A stretch of DNA of 35,081 nt from an uncultured Lachnospiraceae bacterium (lineage in GTDB: Bacteria; Bacillota; Clostridia; Lachnospirales; Lachnospiraceae), in contig OMXP01000027.1 of the NCBI GenBank assembly GCA_900315055.1, positions 1 through 35,081 of the forward strand. Direction: 5' to 3'. This document shows positions 35,045-35,081 of the stretch, in pieces (positions within the stretch are counted from its first letter, which is position 1; each line of letters begins with the position of its first letter). Under the pieces are notes generated by a model, which did no database searches, was not told the DNA's origin, and worked only from the letters and a program-made list of their open reading frames with translations. Both the position numbers and the translations under genes were made by a program.

Positions 35045-35081
35045 TTGCCTAAAGCCCATCTGTACAGCTATATGCGCCCAA
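35045..35081 (+). CDS. Possible 5' end of a gene cut by the window edge
   Basis: A TTG at 35045 is preceded by GAGGTGA (35034-35040) at a 4-base spacing and opens a frame that begins M/L-PKAHLYSYMRP and runs off the end without a stop. Only 12 codons are visible, so no function can be given and the start may be wrong. Confidence 0.35.
   Translation, partial: MPKAHLYSYMRP

Overview
The window looks like chromosome of a GC-rich Firmicute of the class Clostridia, most likely Lachnospiraceae. I infer this from protein flavour and gene order, not from a search. Supporting signs are a single-component RibU under an FMN riboswitch, a RelQ-type small alarmone synthetase, an LCP-family ligase, a DnaE-type polymerase III, a TsaE-TsaB-RimI-TsaD cluster, strong AGGAGG-like ribosome binding sites and T-tailed hairpin terminators. 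All 26 clear genes, and a possible 27th cut by the right edge, lie on the + strand. No rRNA, tRNA, CRISPR array, insertion sequence or phage gene was seen.

Bases 1-17790 form most of a cell-surface polysaccharide locus. It holds the end of rmlC (dTDP-rhamnose supply), an ABC-2 exporter pair (Wzm-like permease; Wzt-like ATPase with a C-terminal glycan-recognition domain), a methyltransferase fused to a kinase-like domain, two large multi-domain GT2 glycosyltransferases, a phosphoglucomutase, two more GT2 enzymes, a WbaP-type polyprenyl-phosphate sugar transferase, an LCP ligase with a long Tyr/Gly/Asp-rich cytoplasmic tail, and one rhamnosyltransferase-like GT2. Read as a pathway, this gives sugar supply, initiation on a lipid carrier, elongation, non-reducing-end capping, cap-dependent export and attachment to the wall. 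The WbdD-like plus Wzt_C pairing is a Gram-negative O-antigen logic seen here beside a Gram-positive wall ligase, and is the most interesting system in the window.

Bases 17800-24855 are a mixed stretch: relQ, a cytoplasmic GH42 beta-galactosidase, an unrecognised tail-anchored coiled-coil protein with its own good promoter, a membrane-anchored LysM-G5-M23 endopeptidase and murA.

Bases 24890-25890 are a complete FMN-riboswitch/terminator/ribU unit closed by two tandem terminators. Bases 26016-33911 are a tight housekeeping run, tsaE-tsaB-rimI-rnz-tsaD-ispD-dnaE, with 4-bp stop/start overlaps through the tRNA-modification part and an RNase Z gene inserted between rimI and tsaD. pfkA follows under its own promoter.

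Terminator-like hairpins with a shared GCCGGC core lie only 12-27 bases upstream of three genes, leaving no room for a promoter after them. Two hairpins in the polysaccharide region directly follow a promoter-like element. This suggests leader attenuation or antitermination in the surface-polymer region. All motif, promoter and hairpin statements come from reading the sequence by eye; no alignment or folding was run.
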